Origin: Thermoplasmata archaeon
GTDB lineage: Archaea > Thermoplasmatota > Thermoplasmata > Thermoplasmatales > Thermoplasmataceae
NCBI GenBank assembly: GCA_021806345.1
Contig: JAJZXP010000231.1
Location: forward strand, 1-27,433
Reading direction: 5' to 3'
DNA: 27,433 nucleotides
The notes under the pieces were generated by a model. The model made no database searches. It was not told where the DNA came from and saw only the letters and a list, made by a program, of their open reading frames with translations. Numbering within the stretch: the first letter of the stretch is position 1; each line of letters opens with the position of its first letter. Shown here in pieces: positions 1 through 7,834 of this stretch. The translations under genes and the position numbers were made by a program.

Positions 1-1176
1 ATGTCTCTCAGATTGATCCCTCATGTCGTCATATTTCCTGATAGTTTCCGGAATGCCCAGTTGTGCCTGACTGCCTGTCCTGAGAGTCCTGGCAAACATG
101 TCAATCATAAGATCATATGCAAAAGCACCTGTCCGCATATACTCATACCTGGGCTTAAGGCTCGAGATCCTGGCTTCAAGTTCCCTTAATTCAATCTCCC
201 TGCTCGTGATCTGCGAATTAAGACCATTCAATTCTCCCCCCTTTTCCTTCACTTTTGAGAATAGGTCCGCTACGGAAAGTGTGCCCTTCATAATCGTATG
301 AAGCCTGTCCACCTCTGCCTTAAGCCCGTCTCTCTCGCTGCAGAGACTTTCCACTTCACTTGAAAGGCTCCAAATATGGGCGTTCAGATTTTGAAGTGTT
401 TGATGCTTTCCATTCACCTCTATGAGCCTCTGTTCTTCTTTTCTCAGTTTTTCAACAGAGTCTTCCAGTTTTTCCTTATCCTTTAGAAATGCAGTGTATT
501 CTGCCAGAACCCTGGATAAATCTTCCATGTTGTATTTACTGGGGAAGGTAGCAAGATCAACGCCATGTTTCCGGCAGGAGACAATAAATGCTCCCAGGCC
601 GTTGTAACCCTGTTCATCAAAGCCGGCTTGCTCCAGGTATATGAGTGTGCCAAGGAATGCATCTATCTGCTCCTTCTCCACTCCTCTTTTGGTCATCTCA
701 GCCCAGAGGTCCATGGTACCCTGGGTAAGGGACTGGAGGTCATCAGCAGATACTCTGTTTCCATCACCTCCCCATTCATTTGCAATGAACCTTATCACTT
801 TGGTGATCATGTCCAGCTTCTCGCCTCTGTTAGCACCGGGAGGCACATCGAGGTCGTTTACTCGTGAAATGTAACTCCATTCCTCCTTGGTCAGCAGGTG
901 GATGCCTCTCCTGGCAAAGTGTGCCCTTAATTCCGGGTCCTGCTTCAGTGCAGTTGCCAGGTCTGGGGCCATATTCTGCACCTGTTCCCGGCTTTGTTTC
1001 ATTGTCTCCAGTTCCTTAACTGATATGCTTGTTCCGGCGGTCTTCGATTCGCCCTTGTCTATGGCATTTTGAATTGTATGGCGATCATGTTTGAGAATTG
1101 TAGCTATTTCTTGAGTTGGGGCGCCTTTATGGTGTAGCTCCCAGATCTTTTCCAATTCCTTAAGCTTTAATGTCAT
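1..1176 (-). CDS. Partial HTH plus coiled-coil protein of unknown function (C-terminus off window)
   Basis: The minus strand is open without a stop from an ATG at 1176 to base 1, giving 392 residues; the C-terminus lies outside the window. Residues 1-40 look like a helix-turn-helix of the resolvase/transposase type (ELEKIWELHHKGAPTQEIAT, then a second helix with HDRHTIQNAI). Residues about 60-210 are globular (WSYISRVNDLDVPPGANRGE; FLGTLIYLEQAGFDEQG). Residues about 225-345 are charged heptad-like coiled coil with repeated Glu/Lys/Leu, followed by another globular part. A TATA-like CTTAAATAC lies about 27 bases upstream (1199-1207), which favours ATG 1176 and a leaderless transcript. An in-frame ATG at 1239 would add 21 residues. 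I do not recognise the family. It could be a DNA-binding protein of a mobile element, a segregation protein or a defence protein. The coding assignment is secure from length and composition; the function is unknown. Confidence 0.8.
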   Translation of the reverse strand, partial: MTLKLKELEKIWELHHKGAPTQEIATILKHDRHTIQNAIDKGESKTAGTSISVKELETMKQSREQVQNMAPDLATALKQDPELRAHFARRGIHLLTKEEWSYISRVNDLDVPPGANRGEKLDMITKVIRFIANEWGGDGNRVSADDLQSLTQGTMDLWAEMTKRGVEKEQIDAFLGTLIYLEQAGFDEQGYNGLGAFIVSCRKHGVDLATFPSKYNMEDLSRVLAEYTAFLKDKEKLEDSVEKLRKEEQRLIEVNGKHQTLQNLNAHIWSLSSEVESLCSERDGLKAEVDRLHTIMKGTLSVADLFSKVKEKGGELNGLNSQITSREIELRELEARISSLKPRYEYMRTGAFAYDLMIDMFARTLRTGSQAQLGIPETIRKYDDMRDQSERH

Positions 1177-1198
1177 TGGCGTAATAAAAGGAAATTTT

Positions 1199-1207
1199 GT
1201 ATTTAAG
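1199..1207 (-). promoter_or_regulatory. TATA-like box for the HTH/coiled-coil gene
   Basis: On the minus strand CTTAAATAC is centred about 27 bases ahead of the ATG at 1176. This is the usual archaeal TATA-to-start distance for a transcript beginning at or next to its start codon. No Shine-Dalgarno sequence precedes the ATG, which fits a leaderless mRNA. Confidence 0.4.
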
Positions 1208-1239
1208 GTATGCCTATTTATGCTAGTAAAAAGCGCCAT

Positions 1240-1806
1240 TCTTACCTATAAGTAAATTTTTTTGATAATTTGGTTAAAAATGTCCAATGTTATTGGGTAT
1301 CACTGCTGCCCATGTGCAAAAAGTGGAACAATTTTGGAAATTTTGGGAATAAACTGGTTTATTTCAGGAGACTAATGAGTATATTCTTGGTTTAAAAAAG
1401 GTGAAAATTTGGTTAATAATTCTTATTGACTGTTCACTACCATGATCTTGGTTACAGATTTCATTCCTGGCAAGAAGGGAATTTTTGGCTTTATTTGCCC
1501 GTGGAACCCTTGCAGTTTCTGCTAATGTATATCTAACAATTTCTCAAAGTTCCAAGTAACTTTCAATAGAAGATTCAAGATATAAAAACTGCTGGATTTT
1601 TCAGTATGGTATGTTTGTCTGTTAGCGGGTAAGTCGAAAACTTGTGCCTATCGGGGGTGCATGATTTGAGAATGAAAGTGATTTAAAAAATCAGTTCTTA
1701 CCAGTTAGCGGGCCAAACTCATAATTCGTTAAATGACTAAATAAAATCATTAGTTCTTTAATATATCCCCTCCGAAAGTTAGAATGAACTCGAACCATTT
1801 TAAACG
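1240..1806. other. Gene-poor region with a possible decayed coding fragment
   Basis: No intact gene is visible here. One possible remnant on the minus strand is listed separately (1423-1640). A 9-base direct repeat, GTTAGCGGG, occurs at 1621-1629 and 1704-1712, 83 bases apart. The rest is AT-rich and shows no RNA gene, array or strong hairpin that I can see. Confidence 0.4.
1423..1640 (-). pseudogene. Possible decayed coding fragment
   Basis: On the minus strand a protein-like reading runs to a TAA at 1423-1425. Its last 33 codons include GQIKPKIPFLPGMKSVTKIM. A single TAG (1522-1524) separates it from about 35 further in-frame codons upstream (around NRQTYHTEKSSSFYILNLL). There is no start codon and no recognisable family. 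A degraded transposase or other gene end is possible, but chance open reading in AT-rich DNA is a real alternative. Confidence 0.2.
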
Positions 1807-2823
1807 TCACAAATCTTTTTCGGTTGTCTGTTTACTTATTAAATAACTAGCAGGATGTACACGGTGCCTTACTTTAGCTTCGAGATAAGCTTCACCTGCA
1901 ATATCCTTTATGTGTCTATACGGTGATTTTCCTAAGGTTTTCCCGATAAGGTCACCTATTCTATAATCTATTATTGTAATTTTGTTATGGTCTATTGTTA
2001 GTTCCATTGAAAGGTCAACGTCTTCAGAAGAATTCACGTAAGTCTCGTCAAAAATACTTCCATTCTTTTTCTTTACAAACTCAGTGCTAAAAATGCCAAA
2101 ATCTGCGATAGACAAATGTTCATACCCAATTTTAAAGAACAAACGCCAGAATACTCTTTTGGGGTTTGAAAAGTATTGCCTCCCGAATTTATTCTCAATT
2201 TTCAACTGAACTCTTCTTTTTTTAATTAATTTAAAAGCAATGATTCTAGTTAATTTAGATTTGCTATAATAAACTGGAATAGAGTGATATTTTGAAGGCT
2301 TTGTGAACACCACATCAAGGGCCTTATTATCCAACCCTTGAAGGTTTCCAATCAACACATTCACATCATCGATTTTGAACATATCATCGCTTGAAAACAC
2401 AATCCATTTAGGATCGTAATCCAATGCTCTTTTCATTCCCACATTTACATAATGTGCAAAATTAAAATAAAAATCCTCTTTTGCACCGCTTTCTATGAAA
2501 ATAATTTGCATTCCGGGGTATATTGAATCCCTGCAATTCAGTGCGAACTCTCCCTTTAGATCCGAAGTTGGGATGACAATTACGATATCAGTTCGTCCAC
2601 ATACTTCAGTTATGTAGGGGATTCCTTTTGGTCTTTCTTTCATCCACTCAATTAATTCTCGGACATCAGAAAAGCTATTGTAAAATGCTTCTAAGTCATT
2701 AATACATTTACTTGTGAAATAATTATTTTTATAATCCACTAAACTAAAAAAAAGGTTGTCCACCCACCCGTCTGTTTTAGGACATCTAAGACCATACAAA
2801 TTTTCTATTTTCTCGTTTATCAA
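1807..2823 (-). CDS. Glycosyltransferase, GT-A fold, family 2-like
   Basis: This 338-residue protein is likely a cytoplasmic enzyme transferring a sugar from a nucleotide sugar onto a growing surface glycan. The GT-A core begins near residue 78 (TDIVIVIPTSD). The metal-binding acidic pair is SSDDMF (D146, D147), and the acceptor-side motif FDETYVNSSEDVDLSMEL lies at 258-275, where the SEDVD acidic cluster is typical of GT2. The start used is TTG at 2823, directly after an in-frame stop. The next in-frame Met is residue 61, only about 18 residues before the core, so a shorter protein starting there is possible. However, residues 1-60 also look coding. The N-terminal extension of about 75 residues is unusual for GT2. 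It stands alone on the minus strand, away from the other glycosyltransferases. Donor and acceptor cannot be read from sequence. Confidence 0.82.
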   Translation of the reverse strand: MINEKIENLYGLRCPKTDGWVDNLFFSLVDYKNNYFTSKCINDLEAFYNSFSDVRELIEWMKERPKGIPYITEVCGRTDIVIVIPTSDLKGEFALNCRDSIYPGMQIIFIESGAKEDFYFNFAHYVNVGMKRALDYDPKWIVFSSDDMFKIDDVNVLIGNLQGLDNKALDVVFTKPSKYHSIPVYYSKSKLTRIIAFKLIKKRRVQLKIENKFGRQYFSNPKRVFWRLFFKIGYEHLSIADFGIFSTEFVKKKNGSIFDETYVNSSEDVDLSMELTIDHNKITIIDYRIGDLIGKTLGKSPYRHIKDIAGEAYLEAKVRHRVHPASYLISKQTTEKDL

Positions 2824-2917
2824 TTAATTATATGAAATTGATTTTAAGACATAATTTTTTCCTTTCTAAATTACATCCGGGCAATAGGTTCTATAAATAT
2901 GGGTGGCATCTAATGTT

Positions 2918-3066
2918 TTAATGAGCAAGAATTGCCCTGATCAACTTTATCCTTGCCTCCATGTTTTTGTTCCCAATGACTTTTGTGCACTGGCCATCGA
3001 GGTCATTTCCATATCGTATTCCTTTTTTAGGTTAGTTAGAAATTCACACGTAGCAAGATTACCCAT
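2918..3066 (-). pseudogene. Possible frameshifted gene remnant
   Basis: A minus-strand reading from the ATG at 3066 (MGNLATCEFLTNLKKEYDME) is protein-like for about 20 codons. Then a different frame continues plausibly (KVIGNKNMEARIKLIRAILA) to a TAA at 2918-2920, so one frameshift would join them. No family is recognised. The signal is weak and could be chance. Confidence 0.18.
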
Positions 3067-3171
3067 GGGAGTACATTCAAACTATTTCCTTATCTGGAAA
3101 TAGGGCTCATAATTGATCATCCAAGTGACAAACTTTTTATTCCATGGGCGTTTTTTTCTTATTACAGTGGA

Positions 3172-3285
3172 TTCATTTACGATCCACACATGCTAATATT
3201 TCAATGCTGCAATGGATTTCATAGAAACGAGGAAGACAATCTCCTTGTCTATAGCATGGTAGTTGAGTATATCTGCCTACCCTGA
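3172..3285 (+). pseudogene. Possible remnant of a DDE transposase N-terminal region
   Basis: A plus-strand reading FIYDPHMLIFQCCNGFHRNE followed by DNLLVYSMVVEYICLP ends at TGA 3283-3285. Its spacing of YDP..L, then CNG.R, then a Tyr/Leu-rich helix loosely recalls the N-terminal (DUF772) region of IS1182/IS4-type transposases. There is no start and no downstream catalytic domain. Similarity is by eye only. Confidence 0.18.
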
Positions 3286-3580
3286 GCGTGAGCTGAAAAC
3301 TTAGAACTTCTTAAGGCAGTTATTTTAGGTATTCATTATAATTTATGAATGATATCTCAATCGATCAGAAAGACGCCAAGAAAATCTACAATTTAATCAT
3401 GAACTTGTATATATTGAGGTTATAATGTTCCCTCTTTCTGGAAACAACGGAAATCACAATGTCTATAATCATGAGGATTAGTTTGTGCGGCATATCTTAC
3501 TATACTTGATACGTTTGACATTTCGTTAAATGTAGTACCCCCATATACATTTATGTAAAACTAATCTATGATGTTCCAAT

Positions 3581-4795
3581 ATGCTTGATCTCCATAGTTT
3601 CACAAATAAAAATTTAAAAGTTAGGTTATATTCAGACAACAGCCTGATTTTCCAAGGTGGGGGTGAGAAAACTCTTGTTGATCTAGCGAACTACCTTACA
3701 GATATTGGATTAGAAGTCTTAATTTCTGATAACTCTAATAGCAATGATTTAGCCAGAATTGATTTTAATGAGTTAGAAAAAACAATAAAATGCAAATATT
3801 TACCAGCAATTTATATAAGAAGTGGAGTTTTGCGATTTTTATATCACCCAATGCCTGATCCAAAAGACTTATCCGCTTATGATGTTAATTTGATATCTAT
3901 TCATAGGATCCCATCCAAATCCTATTTGAAGAAGATACTTCCCATTAATGGGGTTATTATTTTGGCCTGCCATGGTATTGGTGTGGAAAGAAAACTATCA
4001 TTAAATTTTACAGTAAATTTATATCAATTATATATGAGGTTTGCAATAATCAGAATTTATAGGTTAGTTAACCATTCAAGAAATATCAAACTTGTAGTTT
4101 TGACAAATGGAACTAAGGATATTTTCACAAAATTTGGGATTAAAGATTCTAAAGTGATTGCTATTCCAAATTCAGTTTCAAAAGTGGGATACGAAATTGG
4201 TAGAAACGACCGATCTTTTAAGATTTTGTTTATTGGACGGCTAAATGACAATCAAAAGGGTATTAGAAGGTTAAAAAAAGTTGCGGAGAGAATAATAAAA
4301 TTTGGACCTGAAATAGAAGTAACAATATTGGGGTCTGGCCCAGATTTCCACATTTTAGAGAAATTAAAATGTAAGAAAATACGAGTTTTAGGGTACATTT
4401 CAACTATAGAAAAATTAAATGAACTCAAAGATTCTAATTTATTGATAATTACCTCCAATATGGAACCTTTTTCATTAGTCTGCTTAGAAGCCTTATATTC
4501 TGGACTACCAGTTGTATCTAGTCCTACCAATGGCCCCAGTGAAATTTTGCAACGAATTTCAGATTCGGGAACAATCAGTTCATTTTCTCCAACTGATATT
4601 ACAAATACTATCATCAAATATTATAATCAATGGAATGAAAATAAGGAAGAATACTACCAACGAAAATTGAAGCGCAGCCAATTTGCAAAGGAAATTTATA
4701 GCCTGAACCACTTTTACGACTATTACTTGGAAAGTTTCAAACAATTATATGATTCCATGGTGAATTTGAGACTAATTTCAGATGATGCCATATAA
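3581..4795 (+). CDS. Glycosyltransferase, GT-B fold, GT4-like
   Basis: This 404-residue protein is probably a retaining glycosyltransferase of the GT4 group acting in the cytoplasm or at the inner membrane face. The N-terminal Rossmann half has the glycine-rich acceptor/donor loop QGGGEKTLVDLANYL (residues 25-39). The linker IPNSVS (195-200) leads into the C-terminal half with KILFIGRLNDNQKG (214-227) and ILGSGPD (249-255). The nucleotide-sugar motif is EPFSLVCLEALYSGLP (295-310); E295 and E303 form the EX7E pair. Length is normal for GT4. The start is the ATG at 3581, about 25 bases after a TATA-like TTTATGTAAAAC. The gene is followed 89 bases later by another GT-B gene on the same strand. 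It is very AT-rich. Sugar specificity is unknown. Confidence 0.9.
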   Translation: MLDLHSFTNKNLKVRLYSDNSLIFQGGGEKTLVDLANYLTDIGLEVLISDNSNSNDLARIDFNELEKTIKCKYLPAIYIRSGVLRFLYHPMPDPKDLSAYDVNLISIHRIPSKSYLKKILPINGVIILACHGIGVERKLSLNFTVNLYQLYMRFAIIRIYRLVNHSRNIKLVVLTNGTKDIFTKFGIKDSKVIAIPNSVSKVGYEIGRNDRSFKILFIGRLNDNQKGIRRLKKVAERIIKFGPEIEVTILGSGPDFHILEKLKCKKIRVLGYISTIEKLNELKDSNLLIITSNMEPFSLVCLEALYSGLPVVSSPTNGPSEILQRISDSGTISSFSPTDITNTIIKYYNQWNENKEEYYQRKLKRSQFAKEIYSLNHFYDYYLESFKQLYDSMVNLRLISDDAI

Positions 4796-4870
4796 AACTA
4801 TGTATATTTTTTCATACGTTACTCTTTCAAAGCGTTGGATTTATAAGATGATTTCAATGAAGTTAAATCT

Positions 4871-4876
4871 GGAAGG
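4871..4876 (+). promoter_or_regulatory. Shine-Dalgarno site fixing a TTG start
   Basis: GGAAGG at 4871-4876 lies eight bases ahead of a TTG codon at 4885. It supports TTG as the start of the downstream glycosyltransferase gene and translation within a polycistronic message. Confidence 0.5.
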
Positions 4877-4884
4877 ATATCATT

Positions 4885-6045
4885 TTGATTAAACCATTAG
4901 TGATATGCAACATATTAAACCACGGTAAAACGTACGATCAATGGAGCACTTCTTTTATCATTGCCTTATCTAAGTTGAAAAATGTGGAGAGAGTAGCTGC
5001 TGTCGTACCACCTTCCAATGGAGCTGAAGACATAGTATTTCCCAGTAATTGTGATATCTTCCCTTTATTAAACTTTAAAAATCCCTTAAGCATATTGTCT
5101 GTTGTTTTTAGGATAAGGAAAAATGATGAAAACCCAATCATAATAGTTTATGGGCCGACAGCCTTTGGGAGAGGAAACTTGCCAAATCTGTTCGGTATGT
5201 TCTTACCAATTATAATTACTATCTTCACGAAAAAAGATGTGAAGATTATAAGCCAGGGTAGCGTCTTTACTCACGATTCAGAGACTTTGGGTTATAATAG
5301 TTTCTTTGATACTTTACGGAAAAAGATTATAATGATGATAGAAAAATTTGTTTATATTAGAATTAGAACTTACTTCCAACTCAATTTCTACTCTGATAAA
5401 ATTACTAGAAAGCTGAACGGAAAAATTATCCCAAGGGTCCTTAAAAGCGACTATATTGATCCCGTTACAACACTGTACTTAAATGGAATTGACTCCGTTC
5501 AGAGTATTGATAGAAAAAGGAACAAAGACCAAGTTATGATCCTCCTTCATGGTTTTTGGGGACCGCAAAAGGACCTTGAAGTTGCGCTGCAGGCAGTTAT
5601 GAAAGCAAAACGAAAGTGCCAAAATATTACTTTAACTGTTAGCGGTGGAATTAACCATCATTTCCCTGATTTTGAGGAATATTTTAAGAACATAATAAAT
5701 AAGTATCAAAGCGTTATCGATATTTATAGAGGGTATGTAAAAGAAAAAGAGTTGTCTGCATTATTTTTGGAAAATGATATAGTATTAATGCCATACCGTG
5801 CCTCAGGCGGACAGTCTGGAGTTCTTGAAATGGCATCTTTTTTTGAAAACATTGTTGTATGTACTGATTTTCCGGAATTCCAAGAGGAAAAGAAGAGCGA
5901 CAAAGTTATCCTTACTTCTTTAAAAAATTTTAGTACTTCCCTAGACAAAGCAATATTGCTCACTAAGTTTATGCGTAACCAAATTGATGTTCAAAACAAA
6001 ATCGATTTAGTTCATAAGAACATAGAGCAATTCATTGAAGAATAA
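4885..6045 (+). CDS. Glycosyltransferase, GT-B fold, divergent GT4-like
   Basis: This 386-residue protein is probably a second glycosyltransferase of the same pathway as the gene just upstream. The first half is poorly conserved but begins with a beta strand (PLVICNILNHG). A GT-B C-terminal half starts at about residue 215 with QVMILLHGFWGPQKDLEVAL. It continues with YVKEKELSALFLENDIVLMP (284-303), the usual strand for the late donor site, and RASGGQSGVLEMASF (305-319). The last motif corresponds to EX7E, but only the second Glu (E315) is present; the first position is Ser. The start is TTG 4885, chosen because of GGAAGG at 4871-4876. The gene ends 39 bases before the target duplication of the IS66 element. 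It is AT-rich like its neighbour. Substrate is unknown. Confidence 0.82.
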   Translation: MIKPLVICNILNHGKTYDQWSTSFIIALSKLKNVERVAAVVPPSNGAEDIVFPSNCDIFPLLNFKNPLSILSVVFRIRKNDENPIIIVYGPTAFGRGNLPNLFGMFLPIIITIFTKKDVKIISQGSVFTHDSETLGYNSFFDTLRKKIIMMIEKFVYIRIRTYFQLNFYSDKITRKLNGKIIPRVLKSDYIDPVTTLYLNGIDSVQSIDRKRNKDQVMILLHGFWGPQKDLEVALQAVMKAKRKCQNITLTVSGGINHHFPDFEEYFKNIINKYQSVIDIYRGYVKEKELSALFLENDIVLMPYRASGGQSGVLEMASFFENIVVCTDFPEFQEEKKSDKVILTSLKNFSTSLDKAILLTKFMRNQIDVQNKIDLVHKNIEQFIEE

Positions 6046-6084
6046 ATACATTTTTAAGAAAAATATCAACATTTGACTAATTTA

Positions 6085-6092
6085 ACTTTTTT
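6085..6092 (+). repeat. Left copy of 8-bp target-site duplication
   Basis: ACTTTTTT directly abuts the left end of the IS66 element and is repeated exactly at 7847-7854. An 8-bp duplication is the known hallmark of IS66-family transposition. Confidence 0.85.
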
Positions 6093-6106
6093 GTACTTGT
6101 ATAGCT
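6093..6106 (+). repeat. Left terminal inverted repeat of the IS66 element
   Basis: GTACTTGTATAGCT pairs with the reverse complement of 7833-7846 at 12 of 14 positions. The boundary is set by the adjoining 8-bp duplication. Confidence 0.8.
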
Positions 6107-6115
6107 CTGCCGAAG

Positions 6116-6164
6116 ATAGACCGCTCTGATCCAACTCAATAGATCTCCATTTTTCTCGGTCTAT
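6116..6164. repeat. Subterminal inverted repeat inside the IS66 left end
   Basis: ATAGACCG (6116-6123) and CGGTCTAT (6157-6164) form perfect 8-base arms with a 33-base spacer in the untranslated left end of the IS. It may be a transposase or host-factor binding site, or a structure that blocks read-through transcription from outside. Confidence 0.4.
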
Positions 6165-6202
6165 TTCTGATATCACGGATGTTTTGTTCGAAGCTTTATT
6201 AT

Positions 6203-6220
6203 ACTGAAGTAGATTTCAGT
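6203..6220 (+). promoter_or_regulatory. Short palindrome between TATA-like box and IS start codon
   Basis: ACTGAAGTAGATTTCAGT has 6-base arms around a 6-base centre. It lies just after a TATA-like TTTATTATA (about 6196-6204) and ends four bases before the ATG at 6225. That position suits an operator or an early hairpin controlling the two IS genes. Confidence 0.35.
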
Positions 6221-6224
6221 ATTA

Positions 6225-6524
6225 ATGGAAGGCCAAATCGGTCTGATCATATGGTACAGGCTTGAGGGCAAATCCCCTGTGGAACGCACTCGCTTCAACA
6301 GGGGTTTCCTGGGGTATGTTGATCGATCCCAATACGGGAAATTCTCCTATTCCAGGGACGGATTCATGTCAGGGATACCGAATGTTCATGCGATGAACTC
6401 GCTCTTCATCATCCGCCGTGGCGATCTGGAGAAGGTGAAGGCATTCTGCGATCGGTATAGGGTAGGCCTATACGTGAGAGAAGTGATCCTGACGCAGTCC
6501 GATGTGGAGGCTCTTGGCCTATGA
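6225..6524 (+). CDS. IS66-associated small protein, 99 aa, unknown function
   Basis: This is an intact 99-residue reading frame and the first gene of the IS66 element. It ends in an ATGA overlap (6521-6524) with the transposase, so the two are translationally coupled. The sequence mixes strands and basic patches (RTRFNRGFLGYVDRSQYGKF at about 22-41) and ends in VREVILTQSDVEALGL. It has no Cys cluster, membrane segment or signal peptide. It does not resemble IS66 TnpB (which carries a conserved GxRxD-like start and WWD-type motif) or TnpA. A small DNA-binding or transposition-regulating role is plausible from position alone. Base composition matches the transposase gene, so it belongs to the element. 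The family is not recognised. Confidence 0.75.
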   Translation: MEGQIGLIIWYRLEGKSPVERTRFNRGFLGYVDRSQYGKFSYSRDGFMSGIPNVHAMNSLFIIRRGDLEKVKAFCDRYRVGLYVREVILTQSDVEALGL

Positions 6525-7834
6525 CCGGGGATTACATCCATCAGCTGGAGAGCACAGTGGAACGCCTCACCAGCGAGAATGAAAAGCTCAGGGAGGAGAA
6601 TGAATCCCTGAAGAGGAAACTCCTCCTGTACGAGAATCCCCACACACCACCGTCAAGGCAGATGTTCCCGCCGAAGATCACGAATCCACCGGGGAAGAGG
6701 GGTGCTCCCATTGGGCACAGGGGAGCAACCCGTGTCCTGGATAAACCGGATGAGATCATCCACGTCACTGCGGATACATGCCCGAGGTGCAATCATTCCC
6801 TGGGATCTCCCGTGCGCATGGAGAAGAGGACCATATTCGACATACCGCCGCCACAGAAGGTCGTGGTGACCGAATACGACATTGACGTTTACAGGTGCAG
6901 CAGCTGCGGCACAGAGGTCAAAGCAAAGCACAGGGACCTGCCCCGGAAGGGTGACATGGGCATCTATCTTCTCAACTACATCACCATGCTCAAGTACAAT
7001 CTCAGGGGAGTGATAAGGAGGGTGCAGGAATTCCTCATGGTCAATAACAGCCTCGATCTCAGCATCAAGGGCATAAACGATGCACTCCTGAGAGTGGGTG
7101 AGGCCTGCAGCTCCGAATATGCGCGGATCAGGGACAGGATCCGGAAATCAGGGTGGGTGCACATCGACGAGACCGGTTTCCATGTGGAGGGAAAGAAGTA
7201 CTGGCTCTGGTCCTTCCGATCGGCGGAGAATGATATCCTCGTTGTCATAACAGATTCCAGGGGAAAGGACGTGGTGAAGGAAACAATGGGAGGGGATTTC
7301 CATGGCCCCGTGATCGTTGATGGATGGGGGGCGTATTCTTACCTCACCATAATACAGAGATGCTGGGCCCACCTCATCAGGGAGGTGAATGCTTTCAGGA
7401 CATCGGAAACAGGTGTGAAGCTCTCCGATGAGATACATTCCCTCTTCACAGAACTGAAGGAGTCCCTGAAGTGGGAAGACATGGAGAGGAGGAAGTCCAT
7501 GAAGATCCAATTCGATCAGAAGATGGAGGAACTTGTGAAGCGTTATGATCCGTACGGGGAACTGCACAAACCCGTGGAGTACATAAGAAACGGCCTCGGT
7601 TCATGGTTCACCTGTCTTCTCTACAGGGGCATGGAACCCACCAATAACCTTGCAGAGCAGGCCATACGGGAACATGTGGTGATCAGGAAGATCATAGGCA
7701 CATTCCGGTCTGAACAGGGATCACAGAATTACCAGTACATTTCGTCACTGCTGGCGACATGGCGGCTGAAGGGAATGGACATGTTCACTGAGATGGACAA
7801 GATATTGAGAAAAGAACTGTGCGATTACGGTTAG
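6521..7834 (+). CDS. IS66-family transposase (TnpC type)
   Basis: This 437-residue DDE transposase cuts and joins the ends of its own element. Residues 8-37 form a leucine-zipper-like coil (LESTVERLTSENEKLREENE). A linker with TPPSRQ follows, then a zinc-binding domain with C87-x2-C90 and C126-x2-C129. The catalytic core has D216 (HIDETGF), D267 (VIVDGWGAYS) and E379 (NNLAEQAIRE), with the conserved CWAHLIRE between them and IIGTFRSEQGSQ after. These are characteristic IS66 motifs. Length is slightly short of many IS66 TnpC proteins but all key residues are present. The start ATG overlaps the stop of the 99-residue gene. The TAG stop at 7832-7834 runs into the right inverted repeat. Confidence 0.95.
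   Translation: MTGDYIHQLESTVERLTSENEKLREENESLKRKLLLYENPHTPPSRQMFPPKITNPPGKRGAPIGHRGATRVLDKPDEIIHVTADTCPRCNHSLGSPVRMEKRTIFDIPPPQKVVVTEYDIDVYRCSSCGTEVKAKHRDLPRKGDMGIYLLNYITMLKYNLRGVIRRVQEFLMVNNSLDLSIKGINDALLRVGEACSSEYARIRDRIRKSGWVHIDETGFHVEGKKYWLWSFRSAENDILVVITDSRGKDVVKETMGGDFHGPVIVDGWGAYSYLTIIQRCWAHLIREVNAFRTSETGVKLSDEIHSLFTELKESLKWEDMERRKSMKIQFDQKMEELVKRYDPYGELHKPVEYIRNGLGSWFTCLLYRGMEPTNNLAEQAIREHVVIRKIIGTFRSEQGSQNYQYISSLLATWRLKGMDMFTEMDKILRKELCDYG

Larger units (their letters stand above)
2824..3580. other. Gene-poor region with possible transposase-like remnants
   Basis: About 750 bases lie between the divergent GT2 (minus) and GT-B (plus) genes. Two broken protein-like readings are listed separately (2918-3066 minus; 3172-3285 plus). 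The last part (3300-3580) shows no coding signal. TTTATGTAAAAC at about 3550-3561 sits roughly 25 bases ahead of the ATG at 3581 and may be its TATA box. Confidence 0.4.

Noticed and set aside
1..1072. Several plus-strand reading frames of 60-100 codons
   Set aside because: They are antisense to the continuous 392-codon minus-strand frame, which has far better composition, a coiled coil and a promoter-like element.
2903..3103. Plus-strand frame of 66 codons
   Set aside because: No family, no ribosome site and unusual composition; the minus strand of the same DNA gives equally plausible broken readings, so neither is called as a gene.
6978..7567. Antisense frames of up to 139 codons within the transposase gene
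   Set aside because: They are shadows of the clearly conserved IS66 transposase frame.
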